Shown: in pieces, positions 46,630-59,489 of the stretch | Layout of the letters: every line of letters begins with the position of its first letter | Position numbering within the stretch: position 1 is the stretch's first letter | Source of the DNA: Rhipidocladum racemiflorum | Lineage: Eukaryota; Streptophyta; Magnoliopsida; Poales; Poaceae | Direction of reading: 5' to 3' | NCBI GenBank assembly: GCA_036346355.1 | Contig: CM070577.1 | Span: 18,723,666-18,787,665, forward strand | Length of the DNA stretch: 64,000 nucleotides | Translations under genes and position numbers: made by a program | The notes under the pieces: generated by a model | Told to the model about the DNA's origin: nothing | Database searches by the model: none | Seen by the model: the letters and a program-made list of their open reading frames with translations, nothing else

Positions 46630-48529
46630 TAGAGCTGGGACATGGCCGGGCTTTTTCCGGGCGGCCCAAGGCCCGGCCGGCCTGGCCCGGTCCAAGCGCA
46701 CGACCCGATTTGGTTCGGACCGGGCCGGTCCGGGTCTAGAAATAAGGCCCGTCAGGTGGCCTGGTCCGGCCCGACTACATGGCCGGGTTCGGGTTGGCCC
46801 AGCCTGAGCGGTCCGTGGCAGCCCAGAGGCCCGTGGGCTGTGACAGGAGCTGACCATTTTATGTGAGCACATATGCAAATGACAGAAATGGTTACTTAGG
46901 GTGCGTTTGGTTCGCTGTATCAGGGTGAATCGAACCATTCGGTACAGGATTTGAGCCCTGGTACTGCGTTTGGTTGGCTGAACGGAACCATCCAGTGCAG
47001 CAGGATGATGCAATTCCTAGAATATTTCTTGGAGATCTTTGTCAGTTCCATGGAAAATTCGGCCGAACCGTCGATGCAACCTTTATGTCGTTAAGCTCGG
47101 CGCTTGCCTGAGGCAGCAGTGCTCGCTCGCCTCGCTTCGCTCCGGTGGGAAGCCGCCTCCACACACCTCCGCCATGGCCGCCTCGCCCCATCGCGCCTCG
47201 GTTCCTCCCATCGCCCATCGCCGCCTCGGATCCGCCCATTGCCCCCGCCCCATCAGCCGGATCCTCTCCAGGCACCGCATCATCGGCGCCCCGTCGCCGC
47301 GTTGATCTGGCCGGACGGCTGTAGCCGGATCGCGCTACATCGGCATCGTCAGGATTCGCGAGCATCGCCGTCACAGCTCCTCCGCGATCGAGGCCGCGCC
47401 CCATCAGCGTCGGCGAGATGGCGGCCAAGCTTCGGCTGCCGTCACCCTGGAGAGAAGCCGCCGCCATACCGGCGAAGAAGGCTCGAGAGCGTCAGCGGAG
47501 GCGTTCGGCTATTGCCTTCCTCGAATCTGTTCAAGAAGACCAAGGTGAAGGACATCTCCGGTCGTTCCGGTGGCGCCCGTTCTGGCGGCAGAGCTCGACA
47601 CCTTCCTGACGATCTTTCTTCTTCTTTGTCAAATCTGGGATGAAGAACTGCCGTGATGCGACATCGGCGAGGGCACCATCAACAACATTATCACGCAGGT
47701 GGATGCGAGAGAAGAGGCGGAGGATCTACGTGGTGGGTGAGGAAGGAACACGGAAATTGCGATCGAAGTTTTGTTTTGGTATTATCACGCTTTACATAGT
47801 TTTTACTTGGAAATGTTGAGATGAATGTGGACTATGTGAAAGATGTTGAGATGAAGTTTTGTTGTGGACTGTTATCGACTTTAAGGTTGAAAGTTTTGAT
47901 GCCTTATCTTTAAGGTTGAAGTTTTTTGGTGTTATCAGCTTTAAGGTTGAAGTTTTGTTGTGGATTGTTATTAGCTTTAATGTTGAAGTTTTGTTGTGGA
48001 CTGTTATGTGACTATGTTTGAGATGTTTGCAGATTGTTTGTGTTTAACACACGTGTTACATTGCAATCCAAAACATAAAGATGTTGTGGGAAACAAATCG
48101 TTATCTTGTACTGTCTCATTCAAGCAACCAAACATTATCTCGTACCATTCAGTACCATTCCATCCAAGCAACCAAACAAAATCTTGTACCATCTCATTCA
48201 AGCAACCAAACATCCTCCCTGTACCATCCCATCCAGGACCATCCTATCCATCATGTACCATCCCGTTCCGTTCACCCTGGTACAGCCAACCAAACGCACC
48301 CTTAATATCACTATATCAAATATCTTGCCATTCCAAATATTAAAAGAAACTAAAAAAATAAAGCACGGGTACAAAAGATAGCACAAAAATGATTCCGAAC
48401 GCTTGTAATTGGTTCAGGGTTGGGCCCGGGCCGGCCCGGCCCGACTCTGGCCCACCGTGCTTTCGAGCCGGGCCGGCTCGCGATGGCCCGAAGCCCATCG
48501 TGCCCGGCCCGGCCCAACTCCCAGGTCTA
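46630..48529. mobile_element. hAT element with 8-bp target duplication, split by a Tourist element
   Basis: The ends are TAGAGCTGGGA and TCCCAGGTCTA. A perfect target duplication CTGCGGTG lies at 46622-46629 and 48530-48537. Both arms are rich in GGCCCGGCC/GGGCCGGGC words, a known layout of grass hAT elements. Its own sequence is only about 0.5 kb; the remainder is the nested element 46899-48301. It sits about 210 bp upstream of the R3H start codon. Confidence 0.9.
46899..48301. mobile_element. PIF/Harbinger (Tourist-like) element, 1403 bp
   Basis: The ends GGGTGCGTTTGGTTCGCTG and CAGCCAACCAAACGCACCC are inverted repeats, and the target duplication is TTA (46896-46898 and 48302-48304). The interior has a GC-rich block (47040-47700) with open frames on both strands that look gene-like in composition. 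This may be a captured host fragment, but I recognise no domain. Repeats of 'aaggttgaagttttg' follow at 47820-48000, and 'ccatcccatccaagcaacca' type repeats at 48110-48240. No transposase is seen. Confidence 0.9.
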
Positions 48530-49150
48530 CTGCGGTGCGTCGCGGTTGGATGCTTGGATGGATCAAGGTCGGGTCATGTCACAGAGGTTGATTGTGACCG
48601 TTCCTGCAGGATCTGACGCTCAGGAATAAGGATCGGATTTTTTTAAAGATGGGGCCCCGACCGGCGACTTGGATCTTCTATTCGGTCTGAACTGCACTCT
48701 TCATTTTTTTTACGAATTTCCGAACTATCTTTGGGCCAGAGAAGAAAAAAGAAAAAAAAATGACCATGAAAATAAACGGGTCGTCGACCCGTCTACAATT
48801 TGGCCCAAAGACCAAATCATTTTGGGCTATGGTAATTTTTATGTTTTAACCCCTAAAGTTGCCGTTAATTACATAATATTTTGCAGCTACAGTAAATTTT
48901 GCAAAAAAAAGATTCCAAAGTTTCGCATAATTACGTAAATTTATCGAGATAAAAAATTTACATTCTGACCTTTGAAGTTTCTAATAATCCCACAAATTAG
49001 TTAATAAGTTATGAAAATTTATATTAAATCCTAGAAACTATTTATTCTAGGTATATGGGCTTCCTTAAATTGTTGAACCTTAGAGTTAGCACACATTTGA
49101 AACACCATATATCTGGGTTTATATTTGTCCTAGCATAATTACCTGACCTG
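48530..49150. other. Intergenic, former upstream region of the R3H gene
   Basis: The first part was next to the R3H promoter before the hAT insertion. The rest is AT-rich with nothing recognised. Confidence 0.45.
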
Positions 49151-49154
49151 AGCA

Positions 49155-49450
49155 ATGGATGCCAAAATTAACCTGACAGTTCGATATCTTTGAGCTGCTA
49201 TTACCCAGCTTGAAGCTAGTGCCCTTGATTGTCCTGAAACCGCCAAGTGTGCAACTTTGCAGTTCCTAAGAAACCATCTCCATGCAGACTTGAAGGCCGA
49301 GTATTTGATGGAGGAACCGCTAAATCTATAGAATTCTCTTAAGGAATGCTATAACCAGTGAAGATCCACCCTGCTGCTAGAAGCACCACATAAATGGACC
49401 CTCCTATGCTTCCAAGACTATGAAACCGTGACAACATACAACTTCTGATG
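49155..49450 (+). pseudogene. Copia-type Gag relic
   Basis: The translation reads ITQLEASALDCPETAKC, then LQFLRNHLHADLKAEYL, and later HKWTLLCFQDYETVTTYN. This is the pattern of copia Gag (UBN2-type). Stops at about 49191, 49330 and 49360 break the frame. The long-LTR retrotransposon at 49495 inserted just downstream, so this relic is the older sequence. Confidence 0.75.
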
Positions 49451-49494
49451 AAGAATCATCATATTTTTCCTAATAGGACAAAGGTAATGCCCGT

Positions 49495-52400
49495 TGTAAC
49501 ACTCCAATTTTTGCTTTTCATGAGTTTTAATGAAATTTTGCATTTTTGTAAATTTTTGGAATTTATTTGGATTTATTTGAATTTATTCCCTCTTCAAATA
49601 ATTAAAGAATTTAACTTTGCAAACAAAATTTTGTTGGAAATATTTTATTTGAGTCCAAAATGTTCCAAAATATTTTCTAGAATTTTTCTGGAATTTTTCT
49701 GAGTGTTTTGCTATTTTTAATGAATTAAATGAATTTCTGAGAATTAATTTTAATTATTTAATCGCTGGAAAACCCAAACTGGGTTTTACTGTTCCTCCGA
49801 CCGAGCCCGAGTCAGACTCGAGTCCGAGTCTGACTCGAACCGCGGTTGAGCCGAACCAAGTCGGCCGAACCCTAACGCGCGTAACCGTTGGATCGTGATC
49901 CAACGGTCACGATCGCGCCACGTCGCCCGAACCCGAGCCCGACCGAGCCAGCCAAGTCACCGAGCCCAAACCCCCGTGCCGTTGGATCTTGATCCAACGG
50001 TCCACGTTGAGCCACGTCACGTTGGATTCGGATTCCGCCGCCGCAACCGAGTGGACCTCGGTCTCCGTGCAATACACAGAAGCCGAGGCCCATATTTAAG
50101 GCGGCGCCGCCGCCACCGTGTAGCCAACTTCCATGCGCACCCGTAGTCCTAGACCACGTCGCCTGAGCCGCCGTAGTTGCGCCGCAATCGCTCGCCGTAG
50201 TTGAGATAGGCCTCCGCCGCGGTTATTCATCGATTCCGCTGCTGTTCGCCGTCCTCCGCCGCCATTGAGTCCAGATCCGGAACCGCAAGGACAAGCCGCG
50301 TCGGAGGGTACCATTCATCTCGTCGGAAGCGCGAAGAAACACCATTCGGGAGGTCGTCGTCACCGTCTCCGGCCGCCATGAACCACCGCAGCGCCATCAT
50401 CATCCGCGAGCTTGGTGCACCGTTGGATCTTCATCAGACGGTCCAGATTGCGCCACGTCGCGCCGAAGGTAATCACGTTGCGATTTCTAGATCTGTTTCC
50501 AACCGTTGGATCTAGATCCAACGGCTTAGATTGAGCCACGTAGCCCATGACCGCACCGTGCTAGGGATGATCTCAGCCGTTAGATCTAGATCGTACGGTT
50601 AGGGTTAGCCACGTTGTAAACTCTAGATTGGATCTTGACCATCCGATCAAGATCGAACGGTCCAGATGGACCGAGCCGTTTTACACGCGTGAAACCCAGA
50701 TCCGATCTGCGCCGTTGATTTTCAAATCAACGGCCGAGATCCAGCCACGTGGCCGGAAGCGTGACCGTCGCGGTCGCCGCCCGGTCACCGCTAACGTCAC
50801 GCGTGACGTCAGCGTGACCAGCGTGTCGGCCCGGCCCGACCAAAGCAACACCATGGCGTCACCGTGGCGTCACGGTGGGCCCGGTATCGGTATCCTCGGC
50901 CGTCGCGTGATGACGCCATCACGACGTCATCCGAGGGGCCCACCTGTTAGTGAGACACGTGCGCCGTGGACCAGGTCCACGGTGGACCGAGCCAAACCGT
51001 GTGCTGGGTCCATGGACCCGAGGCGACGTGGCGGCCTCTGATTGGTCCACGCGTCATGCTGACGCAATAAATTATTTTCCGAAAAAGAAATTATTTAATT
51101 AATTCGGTTTATTGATTTCAAATTTAGATTCAAACTTCAAACGCTTATAACTTTTGCGTTTTAACTCCAATTTGAGTGATTCAAATTTCTAAATTTTCAT
51201 AAAAATGAGACCTACTCAAATATGAAATTTAATTAATTTTTGACTATGAATATTTCTCTGTTTATATTTAATTAATGTTTTCTTTAAACTTTAAACGGTT
51301 ATAACTTTTGCATTTTAACTCCGATTTGGACGATTCCAATTTCTAAAAATTTATAAAATTGTGCTCTATCTGTTTATGGACTTTGTTTAGATGTTTGGAC
51401 ACTTTTTGTCTACTGTTTTATTCATTTATTGCTATTTGCACGCGTTACGAGTAGACGTTGAGGTGCCCGAAGGCTTCGAAGGTGAAGTGTTGACCCAGGA
51501 GCCATCTCAGGACCAAGATCAAGTACTTTTTGAAGGCAAGTTGTGCTTTGACCATGTTGATCCCATTTTGAAATTAATTTGATTTGAATTATTGCATGCT
51601 AGTTCAATTATAAAATGCTTTAATTGATTTTGGGAGATTAGTTAGTTGCCTAGTTGCTGTATGCCACCTTGACATAGATAATTGTATGCCATGAATCCCT
51701 TGTCACCCTAGTTGAGGATTAAATAGTTGGACATTATTAAACTGCCAACATGGGTATTTAGACCGTAGTAGTATAATGCTTAGACCTGCCACGTATACCG
51801 GACATGATTTTGACAATTACTTATTAACATTGACTTAAAGAGATATGGAACATGTTTTTGAGAAGTGTCATATGTTATTGATGATGATGTTGATGGCACG
51901 TGGCGCATGGTAATCAACTGGGGGTTTGATAAATATATTTGGACCGGGGCATGTGGCAAGAAATGATCGGGTGGGCCAGTTGTGGCATCGGGAGCGTTGT
52001 TTTGGTTCTTCGGGTAGTCTTGCCCTGGTCAACATAAGGACTTAACCTTGCAAGCCTTTGAACTGAGTTAATCGTGCAACCACATGTCCGTAATGGGACG
52101 GACCTAGTTGAGTAAGTTACTAATAACTTGCATGTGAAACCTCGGGTGTCAACTACACCCTTTGTGTAGCTTGAAAAGGGAGCGTTCCGATGTGATGGCA
52201 TGGTACCCGTCCAACGGTATGTCAGTCCCATACTTCGCCTTTGTTAAGGGAAGGGATGGTGTATGGCAAAAACCGGAAAGGTTCACTTGTGTAGTTAGCC
52301 GTTTCCGAAAGGCTTTGTTACGATCACTTGCCTTTGTGGTGTTTGGCTGTATCTTGTGGGTAAAGTGCATAACCTCTGCAGAGTGTAAAATCTATTCGAA

Positions 52401-53092
52401 TAGCCGTGTCCGCGGTATTGGACATTGCTCGGGGATTACAGTCAAGGGTTAGACTTTCGTGGAAATAACTTGAACTTGAGAGGTTTGGTTTGGTTAAATG
52501 ATGATGTTGATGGAAATGTGGACTAGGAATGGGGAAGATGTTTATTTAACTCCTGGAAAAGTTGTTGATCTTATACTTGTTTTTACTGCTTTCGAATCTA
52601 CTTATGATACTTGTCAAATGCTGTTTACTGCAATTATGCCTGGAGCTATTCCTTTGTATTAAGCCATGCATGTAGTATATTAGCTTGCATTCTGTGCATG
52701 ACTTGCTGAGTACCAAGTACTCACCCTTGCCACAAAACAACACCAGTTGAAGAAGAGGCGACGCCAGCTTTGGAGGAGGAATATCAGGAGGAGCCGTCTA
52801 ACTAGGGATCGCGTCCAGTCAGTTGCCTGTGGCATATTGGTTGGAACCACGCGTTTTCTTTATATATTCCGCTGCAGATTTTATTTAAATAAGTCTTAGC
52901 CCTGCGAGGCATACTTTTGTAACTTGACCATAAGGTCGAGCAACCAGTTTGGTTATCTTAATTAAAGTACTTTATTATTATCGATGTGTATGATTGTGAT
53001 ATTTACCAATGTTGAGACTGTGTGCACTAGCGTGATCCTGGACTAGTGCTGAATACATAGAGGGTCCAGATTTGCATATTCGGGTCCCGATA
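49495..53092 (+). repeat. 5' LTR of a long-LTR retrotransposon, about 3.6 kb
   Basis: Starts TGTAACACTCC and ends CGGGTCCCGATA (the expected CA is TA). It is the inverted homologue of the solo LTR at 10375-13981. A primer binding site follows at once, which shows it is the 5' LTR of an element that continues to the right. The 3' LTR is not in the window. GC-rich middle regions (49.80-51.05 kb) give composition-driven open frames that are not genes. Confidence 0.9.
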
Positions 53093-53096
53093 GAGG

Positions 53097-53110
53097 TGGT
53101 ATCAGAGCCA
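53097..53110 (+). promoter_or_regulatory. tRNA primer binding site
   Basis: TGGTATCAGAGCCA, four bases after the LTR end. It matches the initiator methionine tRNA type. Confidence 0.88.
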
Positions 53111-53306
53111 GGTTGACTGTAGGCTCAACCCTTAGTTAGAATGGTCGTAGTAAGGATAAAACTTATTTTCTAAAGCTAAAAGTTTGTCAAGATAATGAAT
53201 GAATTCTCGACTTACCCCTTATCTCTTTCCTTACCCCTTTGCTGAATTCTTTTGTCTCCCACTTTGATTTAAAGTGCTGCGTTCTTACGCGAGTGTTTTG
53301 TGACAG

Positions 53307-53423
53307 ATGGAGGGAGAGATTAACTATGTCGATCTTGAGGTTGGCCACGTCGCGGAACTTTGGCGCATGATGCAGTTTCTCGAAGGTTTTGAGAAGCCGC
53401 AATACCAAGTGATTATCATCAGA
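53307..53423 (+). pseudogene. First codons of the retrotransposon's first ORF, cut by a CACTA element
   Basis: The ATG at 53307 opens MEGEINYVDLEVGHVAELWR and continues to about residue 39. The frame is then broken by the CACTA end at 53424. It lies where Gag is expected in this element, but the short stretch is not enough to confirm a family. Confidence 0.5.
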
Positions 53424-53446
53424 CACTACTATGGAGACGGACATCA

Positions 53447-53770
53447 GTGGCGGTTCGGATGAGACTTCAGTGGCGGTTTTTGAACCGCCACAGATTAAGC
53501 GCCATTGATAATCGGTGATTTTCAGTGGCGGTTGGAAAACCGCCACTGAAAATACTCATTAGTGGCGGTTGGAGAGAAAAACTGCCACTGATAATGATAA
53601 TATCAGTGGCGGTTCCAAATAACAAACCGCCACTGATAATTTCAAACCAGTGGCGGTTCCAATAAAAAACCGCCACTGATAATGATAATATCCGTGGCGG
53701 TTTTTAATTGGAACCGCCATCGGTATTACCATTATCGATGGCGGTTTGTTATTTGGAACCGCCACTAATA
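53447..53770. repeat. Subterminal hairpin array, left end of the CACTA element
   Basis: Seven hairpins, each with stem AGTGGCGGTT/AACCGCCACT and a loop of about 5-12 bases, separated by 'gataatgataata'-like spacers. These are expected binding sites of the TNPA-type protein. Confidence 0.92.
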
Positions 53771-56489
53771 ACCGTCCGACAATAAAAAAAAAAGCGGCGC
53801 ATTTACGGCTAGCCTCGTGAAAGTGCTAGCCATGCCCTCTAAAACAAAGACACAAATAAAAAGCGAGATGATATAGCAGACGAATATTGTGGGGTGGGCT
53901 CAATATATATCACGAAGATCTAAACATATGTAACATGACATGACTGGTATATATACTATCTCTTCCAAGGTAAAAAAGGAAGTTCATTGATCTATTATCC
54001 ATCTTTAGAAATTAAACTTTAATGCGGTAAGGTAATTTTGCATAATAGAAGAAATTAAACTCGATGCTCCTTACCAACCATCGGGATGACCTCATAGCGT
54101 ACCTCAATCCAGTCTACAAAAGGAAACAATCAAGTAATTAAATGATCGAATGAAATTAGGATGACCTAATGAGCTCCTTTCTAGTGCCCATTTGATCCCT
54201 TCCAGTTGCAATACGTACTAGTGATTCGATTAAGTAGAGCGAATATAAGATCTATACAATACCAATCTATACTTGGTATTTGAACTGAAATATGCTATTT
54301 CGTAAATCAAACTGATCGTAAATCAAATTAGAAATATAAGTACAATCTAATTTATTTTGAGAAATTGAAATTAGAAATATAAGTACCAATCTTTTTTTGT
54401 CATGAGCATGTTATCACAATGGAATTATCTATATTTGCAAAACAATACTGATAAACCAACATTCATCCTATTACACTCATTACTTGAGCCTTAACCATAA
54501 AGCGTAGTTCACTTAAACTCCTCAAACCAGTTTATTGCAAAACAAATCAAAATCAAATAACTTCAGTCTTCCAATGAACGAATATCAATATGCAGAAATG
54601 GCACTAATGGATACAAATCGTAGGAGAATAGGAATATAGAAATACTGAATACCCAAACAAGTGAAAAATTTGCAGATCTGTTTACAAAGACCTTGCCATC
54701 TTTAACCCAGGCAAATCATTAACCATTCATCATTAATGATAAGAAAACTATATTAATCAATAGCTAGGTGCATAAGAAAACTATATTAATCATTCATCAT
54801 ATACTACAAATCATTCATCATATATTGCAAATCATTCATCATATATTGAAAACTATGTTAATCATTCATCATATACCCCGGCATGTCTATTCTTGACTGA
54901 TAAACAAGATCGATCAAGCAAATAGTAGAGTTGAACATACTTGCAAAGATCGGGTTGAAGAAGGCGCTTCTTTCCTCCACCTTCTCTCCTCCACCTAGCA
55001 AGAGGAAACCAGATCAGGTAGCAAGAAGGCAGCTCGGGTATGTCTACATTAATGACTCCAATGTGTACTCAGCAATAAGAGTATAATACTAGATTTTGAA
55101 CCAAAAGGATAACAAAAATAGATATGATCATGTGCAATGTTGAACCCCTAATGAGTTAAAAAATCATATGCCTGAATGTCTTTATTTGCTTGTGATTCTT
55201 CCATATTTGTAATCAAGCAGGCATGAGTTCATATCTCCAAACTAGAGTTGAAAGTAAAACAAGCGACAAGAAGGCTTCACATTTGGTGTCAATAGAACCG
55301 TTTTCTATATCTCAACCCAACTTGGCGAAATAGAGATCTAAAACCACTACATTACGAGACCACAAAAATTTGGAGGCCCCATCATATGAAGATCAAGCAC
55401 TGGCCTACCGAATAGGAACTCCAACACTTGTTCAATCAGTAATTTACATCAATCAATTATATCGATTAGGTATAGGTGAAGCAAAAGTTCAATATATTCA
55501 AGGTAGGACCTGGGTATAAATCCGATGGTTGGAATGGCATAAGAATCTGACAAGATTCAAATATGATTAAAAAAAACAGCTGGTATATGACATGGATAAA
55601 AACCTAAATGTATTCATTAGCAAACTACATGTAGGTGTTGCTTGACTTTTTTCTAAATTTGTGATAGTATGTCTTACAAAATATATTTTCAATTAATAAA
55701 TATTTGTCCAGGCAAGATGCCACATGCTATACAATGCAATTTCCTTACCTCCATCATAGCAATCTACATGTCAACTTTACTATAATGGCAATCTACATGT
55801 CATAGAGAGGAATGATGAATCTATGCATGCAAAGAGAGTACCAAACTATCCATGCAACCCATACAGAAATTGTAGCCTCAAGAATGTAACAATCTATTTT
55901 GCATATCAAGATCCACCTAAATACTAACCTCAAGAAGTATGATCTTTCAATATATGGATGCAATATAGTTTCCATCCTCACTCCCTTGCCAAATCCGAAC
56001 AGTCTGCAGAGTTTGTGAACATGTCGTTGAAGAACAAATGGCCGACACCGCTTATCATCATATAATTGGAACCACAATAAGGTGGAACCGCAGCTTATAG
56101 TTTCCATCCTCACACCCTGAAGATTGAAGTACTCAATTTATTACATATACATCATTAATCCTTTTGCGGGAATATTGAACAAATTTATTCTACATTGCAG
56201 AGAACACACAAAAATGGAAATAAACAATGCAAGATCCAAGACCAATCAAGATTACAACATTAGGTGTCATAGATCGATAATTATATCACAAGCAAAACTA
56301 TTATATCACACACATTGTAATAGATCGATAATAAATAAGATTAGTCATATTGACCAGTAGAGTATCTTCTCGTTTCTAAAGTTTGTCATGCTCTCGTTTA
56401 CAATTTACAAGTCCACATCCAAGACCTAGTATCTTGTCACACAATCTTAAGCCTATGAGCCTTTAGGGTTCTTTGGAGGCGAATGACGT
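53771..56489. other. AT-rich non-coding part of the CACTA element
   Basis: No convincing exons. Local repeats include 'attcatcatatattgcaaat' at 54790-54870 and a duplicated 'agtttccatcctca' near 55968 and 56098. A terminator for the TNPA-like gene is expected here but cannot be located. Confidence 0.5.
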
Positions 56490-59489
56490 TTAACAACAAA
56501 GATGGAGCAATTGATCATTGTTGTCTTCATCATAAAACTCGCCCTTTTTGTTGATGACTTCCTTCATGATGAAGTAAGCGAGCTGTCCCTGAATGGCTTG
56601 GATGTCAAGAGGATGTAGTCCTGTCGTAGGCAATTTGAGGCGCTACAAGTACGAAAAATAAATCTAAGAGTATATATAGAAATTGAGTGGTGCGAATAAA
56701 TGTGTAATGTTAGCATGACAAACCTCTACGTCATTGTCTATTATTGTAGAAGATAAGATTTCGCGCATGTATTGGCAATACCTAAGTACCCACATAAATT
56801 TGTGCCTTGCATTTGCTTGTGACACTACAGAAATTGAATAAACTAAAATGTCATGGAAGGATTTATTTACGATGAAATGCGATATAAGAATATTTCTTGC
56901 GTGCGTACCTGAAATTTAGTTCGGACTGAAAGGGATTTCTGGAATGGGCGGTATCTCAAGCTCTTTGTACAATATCTTTTGAACGCCGCATTCATTACAC
57001 TTAGCACTCTTCATAGTCTTTTTATCTTTGTCCATCGAATCCATGACCAAAGAACTTGCTCTTTTCTCGAGTCAAGATTACAAGAATCGATGGAACCTAC
57101 ATATACATGTATGATGCTATAGTCATTAGCCCTAGGATAAGAGAAATGAGCGAATTCAACAAGTGATTTAACTAGCCAGTGAGAAACTTACTTAAAATTG
57201 TATGGAACAAGTATGAATTCCTTGTCTTGTAGTTTTAGCAACGCCCTGTATATGTATTCCTCAACCTCATTTGGTGCTCTTAAGATTTCGATCTGGCAGA
57301 CCGTTCCTGGGTCGAGGAATCCCACTAGGCCCTTGGTTCTTCTCAATTCAATAGTCTCGTATCTAGATAAGAAAAAAGTTAGACAAGACATTTATCGGTA
57401 TTACGTGAATGTAAACCATGATTTATATAGTAGACACTTACAGTGTCCAACATCGCAAAAAAGACACGTCGAGGGCGTCGTGATAGAACAAGTTGTGCAA
57501 GTTATCGAATTCTATCATGAAGTAGCCAACCCCCTCATGGTGAAAATGTTCCTCTCCGTAAATGGCAGTGATCATCTTCGGGAGTATATGTTGATTGGAT
57601 CGCATCATGTACCAGTCATGTAATCGCTGCATCATGAGTGTTAGGCTCTTCAACTTCGATTCGGTGACTAATGGCTTTCCAAGCTCGTATTTCATCCTTT
57701 CGTGATTATCTTGTACTTGAGATTTCGCTTTGCCCTTTCCTTTTCCTCTGATGACATCATACTGCTGTCGCCGCTGATCTAAGCGATATGGCTTGTCTAA
57801 CGGGCCATTTCTTCGGATCAGTGTTGTACCTTCGTCTTTTGAAGTGGTCACACTAAGCTTTTGATGTTGAGGCGCTGGTGACGAATGGGCTCCTAGAGCA
57901 GGCTCCTTTCTAGTGGGCGCACTAGCCATTTGGCCTTTCAGTGTTGGTGATGAATGGGCGAGTTGTCTTTGTAGGAGAGGCCGGGCGGTTGTACCGCAGG
58001 AGAGGTCAGGCGGTTCATGATCCAAGATGATGTCACGCTTACGCCCTTTGGATGAAAGTGTGAACGGCACTTCCTAGAGTTGTGACCTCATCATTGCAAG
58101 GCATTTCAGTCCAACCTCGCAAAGCTGTGGAAGCACCGTGTCCACTGGACCTTTGCATAACCTGGAGCTATCGAGAGTTGTGCAAAACATCCCCTTGTTG
58201 GTATGGATAAGCTATCCTCAGTAGCACCTGTAAAAATATGTTCATGACAGCACATTGAGTCGGGCAGGTGTGGGGTCTTGTATGTCGTCCACAGGATAAT
58301 GCGTGTTATCCGGTTGTACCAATGGTGTGGACGCCAGCGCAAGCGCTACTGGCGATTCGTAGGGTGGCGAGAAACGATGTTGTGTCCTTGCGATCGCTCA
58401 TGGCTTCTTGTACTTTTTGTTGAACTTGTTGTTCTATGGTGCTTTGTAATTCTTGAAGCATCTTTTGCTTCATCTCCTCCATAGCCCGTTCCATACGCTC
58501 TTCTTTCGCTCTCTTGCGACTCTGTCGAGTCTCCGTGCTATGGGAAACCAATCTTCCAGGAACCTTGACCCCTACGCCTCGTGTCCGACCAGGATGCTCT
58601 TTATTTCCCAAGGCCTGTTAGTTCGTCCTTCTCCCTATCTGCGTGAAAATTTCCTTGGGTGGACTCGGCGTGCAGCTCCTGAATTCGTTGGGAGATTGCT
58701 TCATCATCGTTGCTTTTGAATGATAAGCCCCCACTAGGCATCACAGATGCCCTTGCTAGCACATAATGCTTAACTCGGTCCGGTAGTCCGCCAAGGGACT
58801 TGTGCCCGGCCGATCGGATTGCATCCAATTCTTGCCTCTCCCAGGTGAGGAATCTTACCGCGTACTCCACTCGTTCCTAGTCCGTGGGGTGAGTGTTCAT
58901 CCTTGCGATCTGGCGGTGGTCCTCACTGGATTTTATTGTCGCTTCGTCTTGCTTCATCGCAATAAATTCATCCCAATATGGCTCTACTTTAGGATAATCT
59001 CGATGGTCGACCGATTTTTCATCACATATTGCGTATTCAGCTTGGACTTGAAGTTCCTCCATGCGACATCCATTGACATCAATGCATTGCGACGCACGAG
59101 CTCTTCGGCTCCTTCAGGGAATTCGAAAGTTTCTTTCAGCTCTGTCCATAGATCCATTTTGATGGCGTCGGGCACTTTGTGCCAATCCAAATAGGTGATT
59201 GGCACTTTATCCCTTGCGATGTACCCGCATGTTGACCTATATTTTCTTCTTTGTTTTTGCGGTTTAACGGGACTCCGAGATCTGAGACCTCTGAGATGGT
59301 ATGCCGGCCTTCAGGCTTCTTAGTTTTCCCTCGGCCTCGACGTCTTGCAACGGGAGCATCAGCATCTCCGGCAGCGATGGAGGCCTCGGCACCTTCGGTG
59401 GTTGGATGGTCCAACAGGTATCTGCTCGGGCTTGAGTTCGGGGACGGGTTAGAAGCATCCTCCAACCCAGGCTGGGCCTCAGGCTCCAT
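56490..59489 (-). pseudogene. TNPA-like (Transposase_24 type) gene with ULP1-like C-terminus
   Basis: The start MEPEAQPGLEDASNPSP (59489) leads through a low-complexity basic part (RRRGRGKTKK) to a plant En/Spm-associated domain. Pieces of that domain are WTELKETFEFPEGAEE, MDVAWRNFKSKLNTQYV, YPKVEPYWDEFIAMKQDEA and ALG/GLGNKEHPGRTRGVG (59205-58570), then a coiled coil rich in Glu/Gln (58550-58400). Further down, 57391-57188 (LVGFLDPGTVCQ, then IYRALLKLQDKEFILVPYNF) resembles the core of ULP1-like C48 proteases. A following exon with MDSMDKDKKTMK and a last piece ending at 56490 (QLAYFIMKEVINKKGEFY) fit as well. The frame changes at several points, some perhaps introns. The protease assignment is moderate; catalytic residues cannot be confirmed. 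Confidence 0.65.

Noticed and set aside
46414..47013. A 199-residue frame on the minus strand upstream of the R3H gene
   Set aside because: It runs across the promoter, the hAT end and into the Tourist element; it depends on transposon junctions and has no domain.
47104..47643. A 179-residue plus-strand frame in the Tourist element
   Set aside because: Ala/Arg/Pro-rich with equally long frames on the other strand. It may be a captured fragment but cannot be supported as a gene.
53467..53765. Overlapping minus-strand frames of about 60-70 residues
   Set aside because: They translate the GTGGCGGTT hairpin array.
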